A stretch of 64,000 bases of DNA, from assembly GCA_026874595.1 (NCBI GenBank), contig CM049308.1:70716624-70780623 (forward strand), read 5' to 3'. The notes under the pieces are model-generated. The model saw only the letters and a program-made list of their open reading frames with translations, was not told the DNA's origin and did not search any database. This DNA comes from Sipunculus nudus (Eukaryota > Annelida > Sipuncula > Golfingiida > Sipunculidae). The translations under genes were made by a program, and so were the position numbers. Positions 61,401-62,214 of this stretch are shown here, one piece after another; position 1 is the first letter of the stretch; the number at the start of each line of letters is the position of its first letter.

Positions 61401-62142
61401 CAGACTCTTTAGCTTTGGAGATAGTTTCTAAGTCCGACCAGCCTTTGATTAATTTAGCAGCACCTTTACTGAGATGCAGCAGGGCTGTCAAATATGTTGT
61501 CATTTCCTGAGCATCTAGAGGTATGGTTGCCAAGGAGATCAACTGAGGAACGCTTAGATGGTAGAACTTTCTGATGATATGCTGGTGACTGCTGTAAGGC
61601 TCAGGGCTCCCTCTCTCACCACTTCTCTCACTTCCTAACTTTACCAAAGCAATCATTTTGTTCAGAAATCCTCTAAATCCAGTTATATGTCCACCTTTTT
61701 TACTTATGGAATGTTTTAACTTTTCTGAAGGAAGCCTGCTGTGTGCTATTTTCAAAAGCTCTGCAGAAACTGTGTAAGATTTAGTGACACACAGAGAAAG
61801 GTCAAAGGTCACCATTGCAGGTATCATCCAGTTATCAATATGTCCACTCAGGTGTGGTGATTCATGAATTATCTGTGCTACTAAGCTCTCAGAGATTTTT
61901 GGCAAATCTTCTGAGCTTAGCAACTGATCCACGATGTTAGATATGGATAATGATGACATCCCAGCAGCTGCCACACTAGCAATCATCCCTAGTTTTGATA
62001 TGCCAGTGCCTGGCCTCATTCTGGGTGGAGCAGATGCTCCGGCGTGATTCATACCGTACGCCTGAAGTCTCTGTGCTGCTGCCACAAACTGTTCTGCAAA
62101 ATGCACCTCTGCTGCCTTGATGGTGTGCTGAATGTTCAGCAA
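1551..62142 (-). CDS. ZFYVE26: ZFYVE26 (spastizin) orthologue, 33 exons, 5' part outside window
   Basis: The 33 exons join in one frame to give 2082 residues and a stop; the N-terminus lies beyond base 64000. The FYVE domain at residues about 1331-1390 shows WVPD, two-Cys CMVC, RRHHCRRC, RVVCSNC and CSDC, so all eight zinc ligands and the PI3P-binding basic patch are intact. The C-terminal region after it (about 690 residues) matches the length and order of human spastizin, which has about 670 residues there. In vertebrates this protein is endosomal and lysosomal, binds PI3P, and works with spatacsin (SPG11) and AP-5 in lysosome reformation and autophagy. It has also been linked to cytokinesis, and its loss causes spastic paraplegia 15. 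All introns used are GT-AG and all phases agree. Other FYVE proteins lack this long alpha-helical tail, so the assignment is firm. Transcript evidence was not available. Confidence 0.95.
2845..2900 (+). repeat. Fragment of family B right end
   Basis: AAAACATAGTATCCACAAAA followed by CTCTGTTT matches the hairpin end of family B at 58450-58480. The rest of the element is absent. Confidence 0.65.
3985..4207 (-). repeat. tRNA-derived SINE, copy 1
   Basis: Read on the minus strand the element starts GGGCAGTGGTGTAATGGTTA (A-box-like) and has GTGAGTTTGAATCAC (B-box-like) about 40 bases later, the layout of a tRNA head. The body contains AAGGTCCCAACCACAAGTGT and is shared with a diverged copy at 9003-9235. 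No polymerase III terminator or tail is clear. Confidence 0.65.
6474..8096 (+). mobile_element. Family A element, copy A1
   Basis: It begins with ACAAGGGACCCATGGGTCAC and ends with a hairpin (TAGCTCAGATGACT / AGTCAGCTGAGCTA) plus AAAA. Inside are a G-run (7157-7211) and a GACGG-type simple repeat at 7992-8046. It is non-coding. It lies antisense to ZFYVE26 in intron w32-w33. Confidence 0.7.
7157..7211 (+). repeat. Poly-G tract in element A1
   Basis: A run of nearly pure G, including 19 consecutive G, preceded by broken G-runs. It has strong G-quadruplex potential on the plus strand. Confidence 0.9.
8246..8296 (-). CDS. ZFYVE26: ZFYVE26 exon w32, residues 2011-2027 (51 bases)
   Basis: A 51-base phase 0 exon reading AKETETLIKMLKLDKSK. 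Its length and position fit the human segment LEGLIQAIHNDDNK that joins the preceding helix to the C-terminal one. The acceptor is a long T run plus CAG and the donor GTATGT. Confidence 0.88.
8297..9966. other. Intron w31-w32, 1.7 kb
   Basis: It holds one diverged SINE copy (9003-9235). I see nothing else in it beyond AT-rich DNA. Confidence 0.7.
9003..9235 (+). repeat. tRNA-derived SINE, diverged copy 2
   Basis: The order of blocks (CTTAATGGTCAATGCCCTGG head, GATGGTTCACCTTC box-B-like, CCCCCATGTT, AACCAAGGTCTGTACC, CTCTCCATCCAGGAGTGAA) follows the minus-strand reading of 3985-4207 throughout. It is clearly older. Confidence 0.55.
9967..10209 (-). CDS. ZFYVE26: ZFYVE26 exon w31, residues 1930-2010
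   Basis: A 243-base phase 0 exon reading VMLAGNNINVGFGLAFRIIQ, DFRLDSSFIYKQAGRLLARQ and IHQLLKCIKESG. It corresponds to human VMLGGKNVEDGFGIAFRVLQ and IQQLLKCVSESG. The donor is GTAAGA. Confidence 0.96.
10376..10440. repeat. (AT)n and (TTTA)n microsatellite
   Basis: Two AT dinucleotide runs flank a short TTTATTTATTTA stretch. Confidence 0.95.
11210..12350 (+). repeat. Repeat block with three CTCF-like motifs
   Basis: Segments 11630-11735 and 12055-12160 are diverged copies of one unit about 429 bp apart (each has TAATTAG..TTTCAGGT..CTGG or CAGA, GGCCA, then GATTTCATTAA). The motif CCACTAGGGGGCGCT (11824-11838) fits the vertebrate CTCF consensus; CCAACAGAGGGCGCT (11677-11691) and CCACCAGGGGGTGTT (12106-12120) are close. 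Confidence 0.6.
12560..12719 (-). CDS. ZFYVE26: ZFYVE26 exon w30, residues 1876-1929
   Basis: A 160-base exon, phase 2 to 0, reading NINIISLQIDVTKFLRQYYD and a Ser/Pro/Gly-rich insert followed by PPTLFGSTKTKAQVATQ. It matches human LQLQMEVTRFLHRCE and LPTLFGNNHMKMDVACK. The donor is GTAAAC. Confidence 0.95.
13270..13502 (-). CDS. ZFYVE26: ZFYVE26 exon w29, residues 1799-1876
   Basis: A 233-base exon, phase 0 to 2, beginning DFIRAAMTCINHFYQSKAAS and containing LEHAKSHLEAYMDQRQW. It corresponds to human VRAAMTCIRFFSHKAKSY and LKAKDHLKIYL. The donor is GTCAGT; frame and continuation into w30 favour it over a GTGTAA four bases on. Confidence 0.94.
13503..14326. other. Intron w28-w29 with an old family A 3' end
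   Basis: At about 13900-14117 the sequence CTATTGCTCAGCATGACTGA and the preceding GGACAGAGG..GGACAAAGACC resemble the family A tail, but are heavily diverged. The remainder (13503-13890) and the neighbouring intron 12720-13269 show nothing. Confidence 0.45.
14327..14515 (-). CDS. ZFYVE26: ZFYVE26 exon w28, residues 1736-1798
   Basis: A 189-base phase 0 exon with PEVFIENVLMLSLRQGKL, TIDPTLNCWGSYLSATCRHL and LYQFQLFMK. It is highly similar to human PEVFIEGIF, SIDPTLESWGKYLIAACQHL and LYELQQFMK. The donor is GTTAGC. Confidence 0.96.
14905..18945 (+). repeat. 44-bp minisatellite array in intron w27-w28
   Basis: The unit is about 44 bases and contains ACTGTAAAATTTACAG, GGAATTC and AAACTGCTGTCTCCC. 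Diverged units start at 14905, are interrupted by element A2 (15053-15914), then about 67 units run to about 18870 with decayed ones to 18945. Each unit has a CTGTAAA-A-TTTACAG inverted repeat. A block at 17140-17600 recurs at about 18030-18485, giving a higher-order period near 890 bases. Confidence 0.95.
15053..15914 (+). mobile_element. Family A element, copy A2 (internally deleted), inside the minisatellite
   Basis: It starts ACAAGGGACCCATTGGTCAC and ends GACCATGACTAAAAA. Minisatellite sequence stops at CAATTTATA just before it and resumes at TCCACTGTAAAACTG just after it, so both element ends are visible. The hairpin present in other copies is missing, apparently lost between two CT dinucleotides. 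Confidence 0.8.
19187..19336 (-). CDS. ZFYVE26: ZFYVE26 exon w27, residues 1686-1735
   Basis: A 150-base phase 0 exon with PLYKEATYYLEKYGTHSHMV and LHTSLQYILNK. It matches the human YYQECLFYLHNYSTNLAIIS and LREALLHLLNK segment in order and spacing. The donor is GTGTGT. Confidence 0.94.
19409..19838 (+). repeat. TTAAAGGGGC-ended repeat, copy 2
   Basis: It runs from AATAAAGGGGCC to TTTTGTATAAAA and aligns with copy 1 (from its first base) and copy 3. The right terminus is lost. Confidence 0.8.
20171..20242 (-). CDS. ZFYVE26: ZFYVE26 exon w26, residues 1662-1685 (short exon)
   Basis: A 72-base phase 0 exon reading GFSLLAQLQSVRSLVSEPAH and WFNQ. The acceptor is ATTTTCAG and the donor GTAACC. 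Confidence 0.87.
20243..20861. other. Intron w25-w26
   Basis: Apart from a C-run at 20678-20690 and an AT-rich stretch near 20500-20580 I see nothing in it. Confidence 0.7.
20862..20957 (-). CDS. ZFYVE26: ZFYVE26 exon w25, residues 1630-1661
   Basis: A 96-base phase 0 exon reading PPKEKNATIQMPRVLSDILD and VLDKAPQHGKTQ. The donor is GTAATT. Confidence 0.87.
21060..21745 (+). repeat. Tandem repeat of about 140 bp with TGACCTTGACCT motifs
   Basis: Five diverged units have GACCTTGACCT near 21088, 21228, 21368, 21505 and 21643. Each also has GTAGGTGAGCCATATGTGAA and GATGAAAACTTTGGCTT. TGACCTTGA is the reverse complement of TCAAGGTCA. Confidence 0.85.
21967..22132 (-). CDS. ZFYVE26: ZFYVE26 exon w24, residues 1574-1629
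   Basis: A 166-base exon, phase 2 to 0, with STKCGIDPQGVWATWGLACL and KVGDYPTAREKFNKFLK. This TPR-like segment (WxxWGxACLKxGxxxxAREKF) is one of the most conserved parts of spastizin. The donor is GTAAGT. Confidence 0.95.
22211..22420. repeat. Small inverted-repeat element (about 210 bp) with one internal unit of the 140-bp repeat
   Basis: The left arm GCTGAGGCTACCATGCAAGA is repeated inverted at the right end as TCTTGCATCTTAGCCTCAGC, with AAAGT outside on both sides. The interior carries TTTCACATATGGCTCACCTA, the inverse of the unit found in 21060-21745. Confidence 0.7.
22677..22853 (-). CDS. ZFYVE26: ZFYVE26 exon w23, residues 1515-1574
   Basis: A 177-base exon, phase 2 to 2, reading MMQYLLFKAKIKFMQVGDQL, then CDTYIGRVGLLEML and IPSIQQLTKMDTL. 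It corresponds to the human KMMFVKAGQSQDLALCDSYI region. The donor is GTAAGT. Confidence 0.94.
22915..22970 (+). repeat. Short AATAAGACCACC repeat block
   Basis: Three units of the repeat seen at 1186-1345 (GTAATAAGACCACCTGCTTA and neighbours) lie in intron w22-w23. Confidence 0.65.
23250..23410 (-). CDS. ZFYVE26: ZFYVE26 exon w22, residues 1462-1515
   Basis: A 161-base exon, phase 0 to 2, reading APSVSLCLSILELHSDTRES and NPEVDYSFVI. It corresponds to the human APSASLCIAILSLH segment. The donor is GTATGT. Confidence 0.94.
23411..24101. other. Intron w21-w22
   Basis: AT-rich intron DNA; I see no repeat, RNA or gene. Confidence 0.7.
24102..24280 (-). CDS. ZFYVE26: ZFYVE26 exon w21, residues 1402-1461
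   Basis: A 179-base exon, phase 1 to 0. It contains TPGTSVGSARAVFTIG and ends TNKIIREDFYYQY before GTAGGT. The REDFYYQ segment starts the conserved post-FYVE helical region. Confidence 0.9.
24340..24775 (+). repeat. Family C repeat, copy 1
   Basis: It shares GAACAAACTTGAGA, AAAATATTGAACAATT, CCCTATAAAATCTA and the 3' end AAGCTCACAGGTTTGCTAAAAA-type sequence with the arrays at 50690-51615 and 51990-52974. Confidence 0.75.
25091..25516. repeat. MITE with CAGGGCTCAACATT terminal inverted repeats
   Basis: The left end CAGGGCTCAACATT and right end AATGTTGAGCCCTG are exact inverses 426 bases apart. The flanks both carry GGAATG, a possible target duplication. The CAGGG-type ends resemble hAT elements (inference). 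It is in intron w20-w21. Confidence 0.75.
26000..26022 (-). CDS. ZFYVE26: ZFYVE26 exon w20, 23-base microexon, residues 1394-1402
   Basis: Only 23 bases, flanked by TTTTCAG and a consensus GTAAGT. It is needed to link w19 (phase 2) to w21 (phase 1) and reads KDGERRMS. Skipping it would put w21 in the wrong frame, which supports constitutive inclusion. The short length makes it the least certain exon. Confidence 0.75.
26023..26558. other. Intron w19-w20
   Basis: At 26490-26525 the words GCTCAGCTGACTT and CATAGTAATAGTCAC resemble an inverted, much-decayed family A tail. Nothing else is visible. Confidence 0.4.
26559..26689 (-). CDS. ZFYVE26: ZFYVE26 exon w19, residues 1351-1394, second half of FYVE domain
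   Basis: A 131-base exon, phase 0 to 2. It encodes FNRRHHCRRCGRVVCSNC and, further on, ARTCSDCY. The RRHHCR PI3P-binding motif (1353-1358) and Cys 1357, 1360, 1365, 1368, 1383 and 1386 complete the zinc ligands. The canonical RVC motif reads RVVC. The donor is GTAAGT. Confidence 0.96.
27000..27217 (-). CDS. ZFYVE26: ZFYVE26 exon w18, residues 1278-1350, first half of FYVE domain
   Basis: A 218-base exon, phase 1 to 0. A flexible Ala/Pro/Gly-rich stretch leads into the FYVE domain: WVPD at residues 1331-1334 and the first zinc pair CMVC at 1340-1343, then QEERFSM. The intron splits the domain just before its basic motif. The donor is a consensus GTAAGT. Confidence 0.95.
27218..27968. other. 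Intron w17-w18
   Basis: Contains only a short (CA)n run at 27877-27892. The neighbouring 310-base intron 26690-26999 is also empty. Confidence 0.7.
27969..28094 (-). CDS. ZFYVE26: ZFYVE26 exon w17, residues 1236-1278, Ser/Thr-rich linker
   Basis: A 126-base exon, phase 1 to 1, reading ESRSLSRMSLTSLVSTTPVA and SMVRTPSRI. This low-complexity linker precedes the FYVE domain and is rich in serine and RxxS/TP sites, so it is a likely phosphorylated, disordered stretch (inference). The acceptor is CTACAG and the donor GTAAGG. Confidence 0.82.
28095..29592. other. Intron w16-w17 with loose GGTCTCAGTCT repeats and a 12-bp array
   Basis: Between 28190 and 28690, words such as GGTCTCAGTCT and AAGACC recur irregularly. 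At 28905-28945 TAATAATTGTAT repeats about four times. The rest shows nothing. Confidence 0.6.
29593..29752 (-). CDS. ZFYVE26: ZFYVE26 exon w16, residues 1183-1236
   Basis: A 160-base exon, phase 0 to 1, reading VDWLLKIFNVWQEVLDGETL and, at its end, VEEVTSNLL. The donor is GTAAGG. Confidence 0.9.
29753..31468. other. Introns w15-w16 and w14-w15 around exon w15
   Basis: Both introns (29753-30436 and 30533-31468) are AT-rich; I see no repeat family, RNA or gene in them. Confidence 0.65.
30437..30532 (-). CDS. ZFYVE26: ZFYVE26 exon w15, residues 1151-1182
   Basis: A 96-base phase 0 exon reading AIMCIPEMSRGNYIHLLEQP and VVLMEMLLMNMQ. The donor is GTGGGT and the acceptor CATCAG. Confidence 0.9.
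31469..31651 (-). CDS. ZFYVE26: ZFYVE26 exon w14, residues 1090-1150
   Basis: A 183-base phase 0 exon starting MLKDLYDADANHCQNICDDL and ending TQLQLTMLGAK before GTTTGT. The leading ATG is internal to the protein and not a start codon. Confidence 0.9.
31652..32491. other. Introns w13-w14 and w12-w13
   Basis: 31838-31925 holds loose GGACTTGGACTT-like words. 32049-32491 shows nothing. Confidence 0.6.
31980..32048 (-). CDS. ZFYVE26: ZFYVE26 exon w13, residues 1067-1089 (short exon)
   Basis: A 69-base phase 0 exon reading RIETHQILFLLDREVPDEQQ and ASK. The acceptor is CTTCAG and the donor GTGAAT. A second AG two bases inward would break the frame. Confidence 0.88.
32492..32713 (-). CDS. ZFYVE26: ZFYVE26 exon w12, residues 993-1066
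   Basis: A 222-base phase 0 exon reading IAENAKHLHTKAQTLRNSEE and, at its end, ARAWAKVHHVPADLRQ. The donor is the weak GTTTAC. The ARAWAKxHxVP-type segment is characteristic of spastizin. Confidence 0.93.
33303..35757 (+). mobile_element. Family A element, copy A3
   Basis: It opens with ACAAGGGACCCATGGGTCAC and closes with the GACGG-type simple repeat (35665-35705) and the TAGCTCA / TGAGCTA hairpin plus AAAA. It contains three G-runs (about 33727, 34278, 34864) and, at 33960-34150, an older repeat of its own inner segment, so it is internally expanded or composite. The rest of the intron (32714-33302) shows nothing. Confidence 0.65.
34278..34297 (+). repeat. Poly-G tract in element A3
   Basis: About 20 consecutive G; a second run of about 19 G lies at 34864-34882 and a shorter one at 33727-33739. 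Confidence 0.9.
35874..36832 (-). CDS. ZFYVE26: ZFYVE26 exon w11, residues 673-992, largest exon
   Basis: A 959-base exon, phase 1 to 0, beginning PVLSSLEVEVLEPHDDLLYI and ending DILELYQR at a GTGTGT donor. It carries an acidic segment (CSDEMDDIEYQMEEDYFES) and then helical repeats. A nearby GTATGT could serve as an alternative donor, but only the GTGTGT site fits the phase 0 start of w12. Confidence 0.94.
37229..37370 (-). CDS. ZFYVE26: ZFYVE26 exon w10, residues 626-673
   Basis: A 142-base exon, phase 0 to 1, containing VPYYVSVYCQDFGHESLMDF and KAFASQSTKDWASVLCPEG. The donor is GTGAGA. An alternative acceptor six bases further in would drop two residues (VQ). Confidence 0.9.
37514..37600 (-). 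CDS. ZFYVE26: ZFYVE26 exon w9, residues 597-625
   Basis: An 87-base phase 0 exon reading VLHPELLENQLKRAVVEYLD and HFVTITDNQ. The acceptor is CTTTTAG and the donor GTATTT. Confidence 0.9.
37617..38016 (+). repeat. 200-bp direct duplication in intron w8-w9
   Basis: 37617-37816 and 37817-38016 are near-identical halves (GGACAGATTTGTCTATGAGC starts each, GAGAAAGGCTCAATAT ends each). It is a recent local tandem duplication, not found elsewhere in the window. Confidence 0.9.
38163..38263 (-). CDS. ZFYVE26: ZFYVE26 exon w8, residues 563-596
   Basis: A 101-base exon, phase 1 to 0, reading PNQGALWDQFMPAGDPRVTF followed by VISQGQNYSPALQ. The donor is GTAATT. Confidence 0.9.
38460..38816 (+). repeat. 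Family D repeat, copy 1
   Basis: It shares CCAAAACCAATTCCAATCAA, GGAAAGTTATTGCA and a GACGGACGGACAGACAGACA tail with the copy split between 62215-62565 and 63919-63995. It ends with a hairpin: TGTCCCCCATTCC / GGAAGTGGGGGACA. Confidence 0.8.
39079..39152 (-). CDS. ZFYVE26: ZFYVE26 exon w7, residues 538-563 (short exon)
   Basis: A 74-base exon recovered from phase logic: w6 ends in phase 2 and w8 needs phase 1, and this exon bridges them exactly. It reads SWTELRYHILRKGLPFPKK and DQTSPCG. It has a strong polypyrimidine acceptor and a GTATGT donor. Confidence 0.87.
39505..40047. repeat. MITE with CTATAGTC(C/T)GTTTCA terminal inverted repeats
   Basis: The left end CTATAGTCCGTTTCACCACC and, further in, TGTCCACCTGTTTTTTG are mirrored at the right end (CAAAAAACAGGTGGACA, then TGAAACAGACTATAG). 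The inverted arms are about 45 bases; the element is 543 bases and non-coding. It lies in intron w6-w7, otherwise empty. Confidence 0.75.
40591..40918 (-). CDS. ZFYVE26: ZFYVE26 exon w6, residues 429-538
   Basis: A 328-base exon, phase 1 to 2. It begins RCREKVSSQSFMTEAAS and ends KEYAVGSLGSV before a GTATGT donor. The predicted structure is helical, with an acidic run in the middle (LLTSEEEKLCFYGNLLNLI). The acceptor is CTACAG. Confidence 0.92.
41053..43168 (+). mobile_element. Family A element, copy A4, first half of a 2.1-kb tandem duplication
   Basis: The start ACAAGGAAGCCATGGGTCAC and the family A interior are followed at 43169 directly by the start of A5; the 3' hairpin is absent. It aligns with 43169-45170 at an offset of about 2.1 kb throughout, including non-repeat stretches such as TTGGACACCTGGATCAACTG. 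Confidence 0.75.
43169..45797 (+). mobile_element. Family A element, copy A5, second half of the tandem duplication
   Basis: It starts ACAAGGGACCTATGGGTCAC and ends with the GACGG-type simple repeat (45717-45748) and the TAGCTCAG hairpin plus AAAAAA. The inner part is duplicated (44400-45120 and 45150-45797). Confidence 0.75.
45798..46363 (+). repeat. Extra family A 3' half following A5
   Basis: About 565 bases repeat the last part of A5 head to tail, again with GACGGACGG (46259-46312), hairpin and AAAA. It is a tandem reiteration of the element's 3' segment. Confidence 0.8.
46631..48590. mobile_element. Foldback element with arms built of GCCTAGGC palindromes
   Basis: The arms (46631-46965 and 48242-48590) are inverted copies of each other. 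The outermost sequence ATATGTCACAGG(T/C)GAAATT is the same at both ends. Within the arms, GCCTAGGC occurs eight times on the left and seven times on the right (plus one GCCTAGCC), spaced 21 or 28 bases with AT-rich palindromic spacers such as ATTTTAAAT. The interior of about 1.3 kb has no open frame of note. Confidence 0.8.
47262..47560. repeat. Second string of palindromes inside the foldback element
   Basis: It begins TATATATGTCACAG like the outer element, then has palindromes AGTTGAGTTCGAAACTCAAC, GATGGAAATCCCCATC and the perfect ATTGGAATATTCCAAT. The sequence differs from the GCCTAGGC units but the layout is the same. Confidence 0.55.
49333..50504 (-). mobile_element. Family B element, copy 1
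   Basis: Read on the minus strand it starts AACTAGAATACGGGTAGTTG, has CGACTACGTGTATCCGCC, then units of about 275 bp each with GGTGGCGCCACC, and ends in a hairpin GTATCCGCCAAAAC / GTTATGCGGATAC. It is non-coding; short open frames inside recur only because the units do. Confidence 0.8.
50690..51615 (+). repeat. Family C array, copy 2
   Basis: Recurring blocks (AACTTGGCCAAAA..CACC, GAACAAACTTGA, ATTGAACAATTTGG, TTTTTCCCTATAAAATCT) with one GGTGGCGCCACC at 51186-51197, ending TTAGCTCACAGGTTCGCTAAAAA-like. Confidence 0.75.
51990..52974 (+). repeat. Family C array, copy 3
   Basis: Same blocks as 50690-51615, repeated about three times, with GGTGGCGCCACC at 52498-52509 and a 3' end of GACGGTCGATGGCC, AAGCTCACAGGTTCGCTAAA. 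The stretch 51616-51990 between the arrays shows nothing clear. Confidence 0.75.
53263..53382 (-). CDS. ZFYVE26: ZFYVE26 exon w5, residues 389-429
   Basis: A 120-base exon, phase 1 to 1, with DPRLQRHRIVLNHSSEW and HPEVLVRELLTLLIQSMK. The donor is GTCAGT; reading past it reaches a stop within six codons. It precedes the largest intron seen (12.3 kb). Confidence 0.88.
53824..54532 (-). repeat. TTAAAGGGGC-ended repeat, copy 3, with an extra 200 bp
   Basis: Both termini are present: TTAAAGGGGCC (right end, minus strand) and GGAACATAATCAGG (left). Relative to copies 1 and 2 it has about 200 additional bases around 54040-54260, which may be a nested insertion or a segment lost from the others. Confidence 0.75.
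54588..54691 (-). CDS. ZFYVE26: ZFYVE26 exon w4, residues 354-389
   Basis: A 104-base exon, phase 2 to 1, reading VEAASEKLQVDLTKVIVDSC followed by APNVPSKTCNRQVI. The donor is GTAAAT. It sits immediately beside a TTAAAGGGGC-ended repeat copy at 53824-54532, which leaves the exon intact. Confidence 0.9.
54852..57050 (+). mobile_element. Family A element, copy A6, truncated
   Basis: It starts ACAAGGGACCCATGGGTCAC, includes a G-run (55887-55905), and has two successive inner segments (56045-56640, 56770-57050). It stops within the family A body exactly where family B begins (AACTAGAATAC), so family B interrupts or replaced its 3' end. Confidence 0.7.
57051..58488 (+). mobile_element. Family B element, copy 2
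   Basis: It starts AACTAGAATACAGGTAGTCG; GTAGTCG and CGACTAC form a 5' hairpin. GTATCCGCCAAAA at 57084 is inverted at the 3' end as TTTTGGCGGATAC (58475-58487). In between are about four tandem units of 279 bp with GGTGGCGCCACC-type palindromes at 57202, 57481, 57759 and 58038. The 3' end is a hairpin GTATCCACAAAAC / GTTTTGGCGGATAC. Confidence 0.85.
58489..59257 (+). repeat. Extension of family B copy 2
   Basis: More units of the same kind continue beyond the hairpin, then a different duplicated segment (CAAAATATTTTGGCACCAGT at 58950 and 59110), and a second, weaker end AAAACATAGTATATGG / TTTGTTTTGGCTGCG. It may be a neighbouring older copy. Confidence 0.6.
59974..60067 (-). CDS. ZFYVE26: ZFYVE26 exon w3, residues 323-354
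   Basis: A 94-base exon, phase 1 to 2, reading DLSGEEYFRVLLESPTRIIG and then KLIFINKMSPV. The donor is GTTAGT and the acceptor TTATAG. The 5.3-kb intron downstream of it in the transcript is filled by element A6 and family B. Confidence 0.9.
60440..60546 (-). CDS. ZFYVE26: ZFYVE26 exon w2, residues 287-323
   Basis: A 107-base exon entered in phase 2 and left in phase 1. It reads HYKSSAALPMLYLDSLFEHV. The acceptor is CCTTCAG and the donor is GTATTT. The phase match with w1 and w3 supports it. Confidence 0.9.
60547..61282. other. Intron w1-w2
   Basis: I see no repeat or gene here. The 372-base intron 60068-60439 is also empty. Confidence 0.7.
61283..62142 (-). CDS. ZFYVE26: ZFYVE26 exon w1 (first exon in window), residues 1-287 of visible part
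   Basis: An 860-base open exon with no similarity to the repeats around it. It starts in phase 0 after a pyrimidine-rich acceptor and ends in phase 2 at a GTAAGC donor. The translation (LLNIQHTIKAAE..., ...EGLTGYIL) is helix-rich and represents the middle of the pre-FYVE region. It must be spliced to an upstream exon outside the window, because the rest of the window upstream is repeat DNA. Confidence 0.92.
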
Positions 62143-62214
62143 CTGAAAATATGTCAACAAGTAAATTCATGGAATTAATGTCCACCGCTTTTGGCTCTTG
62201 TTGTCTTTCAGGCT

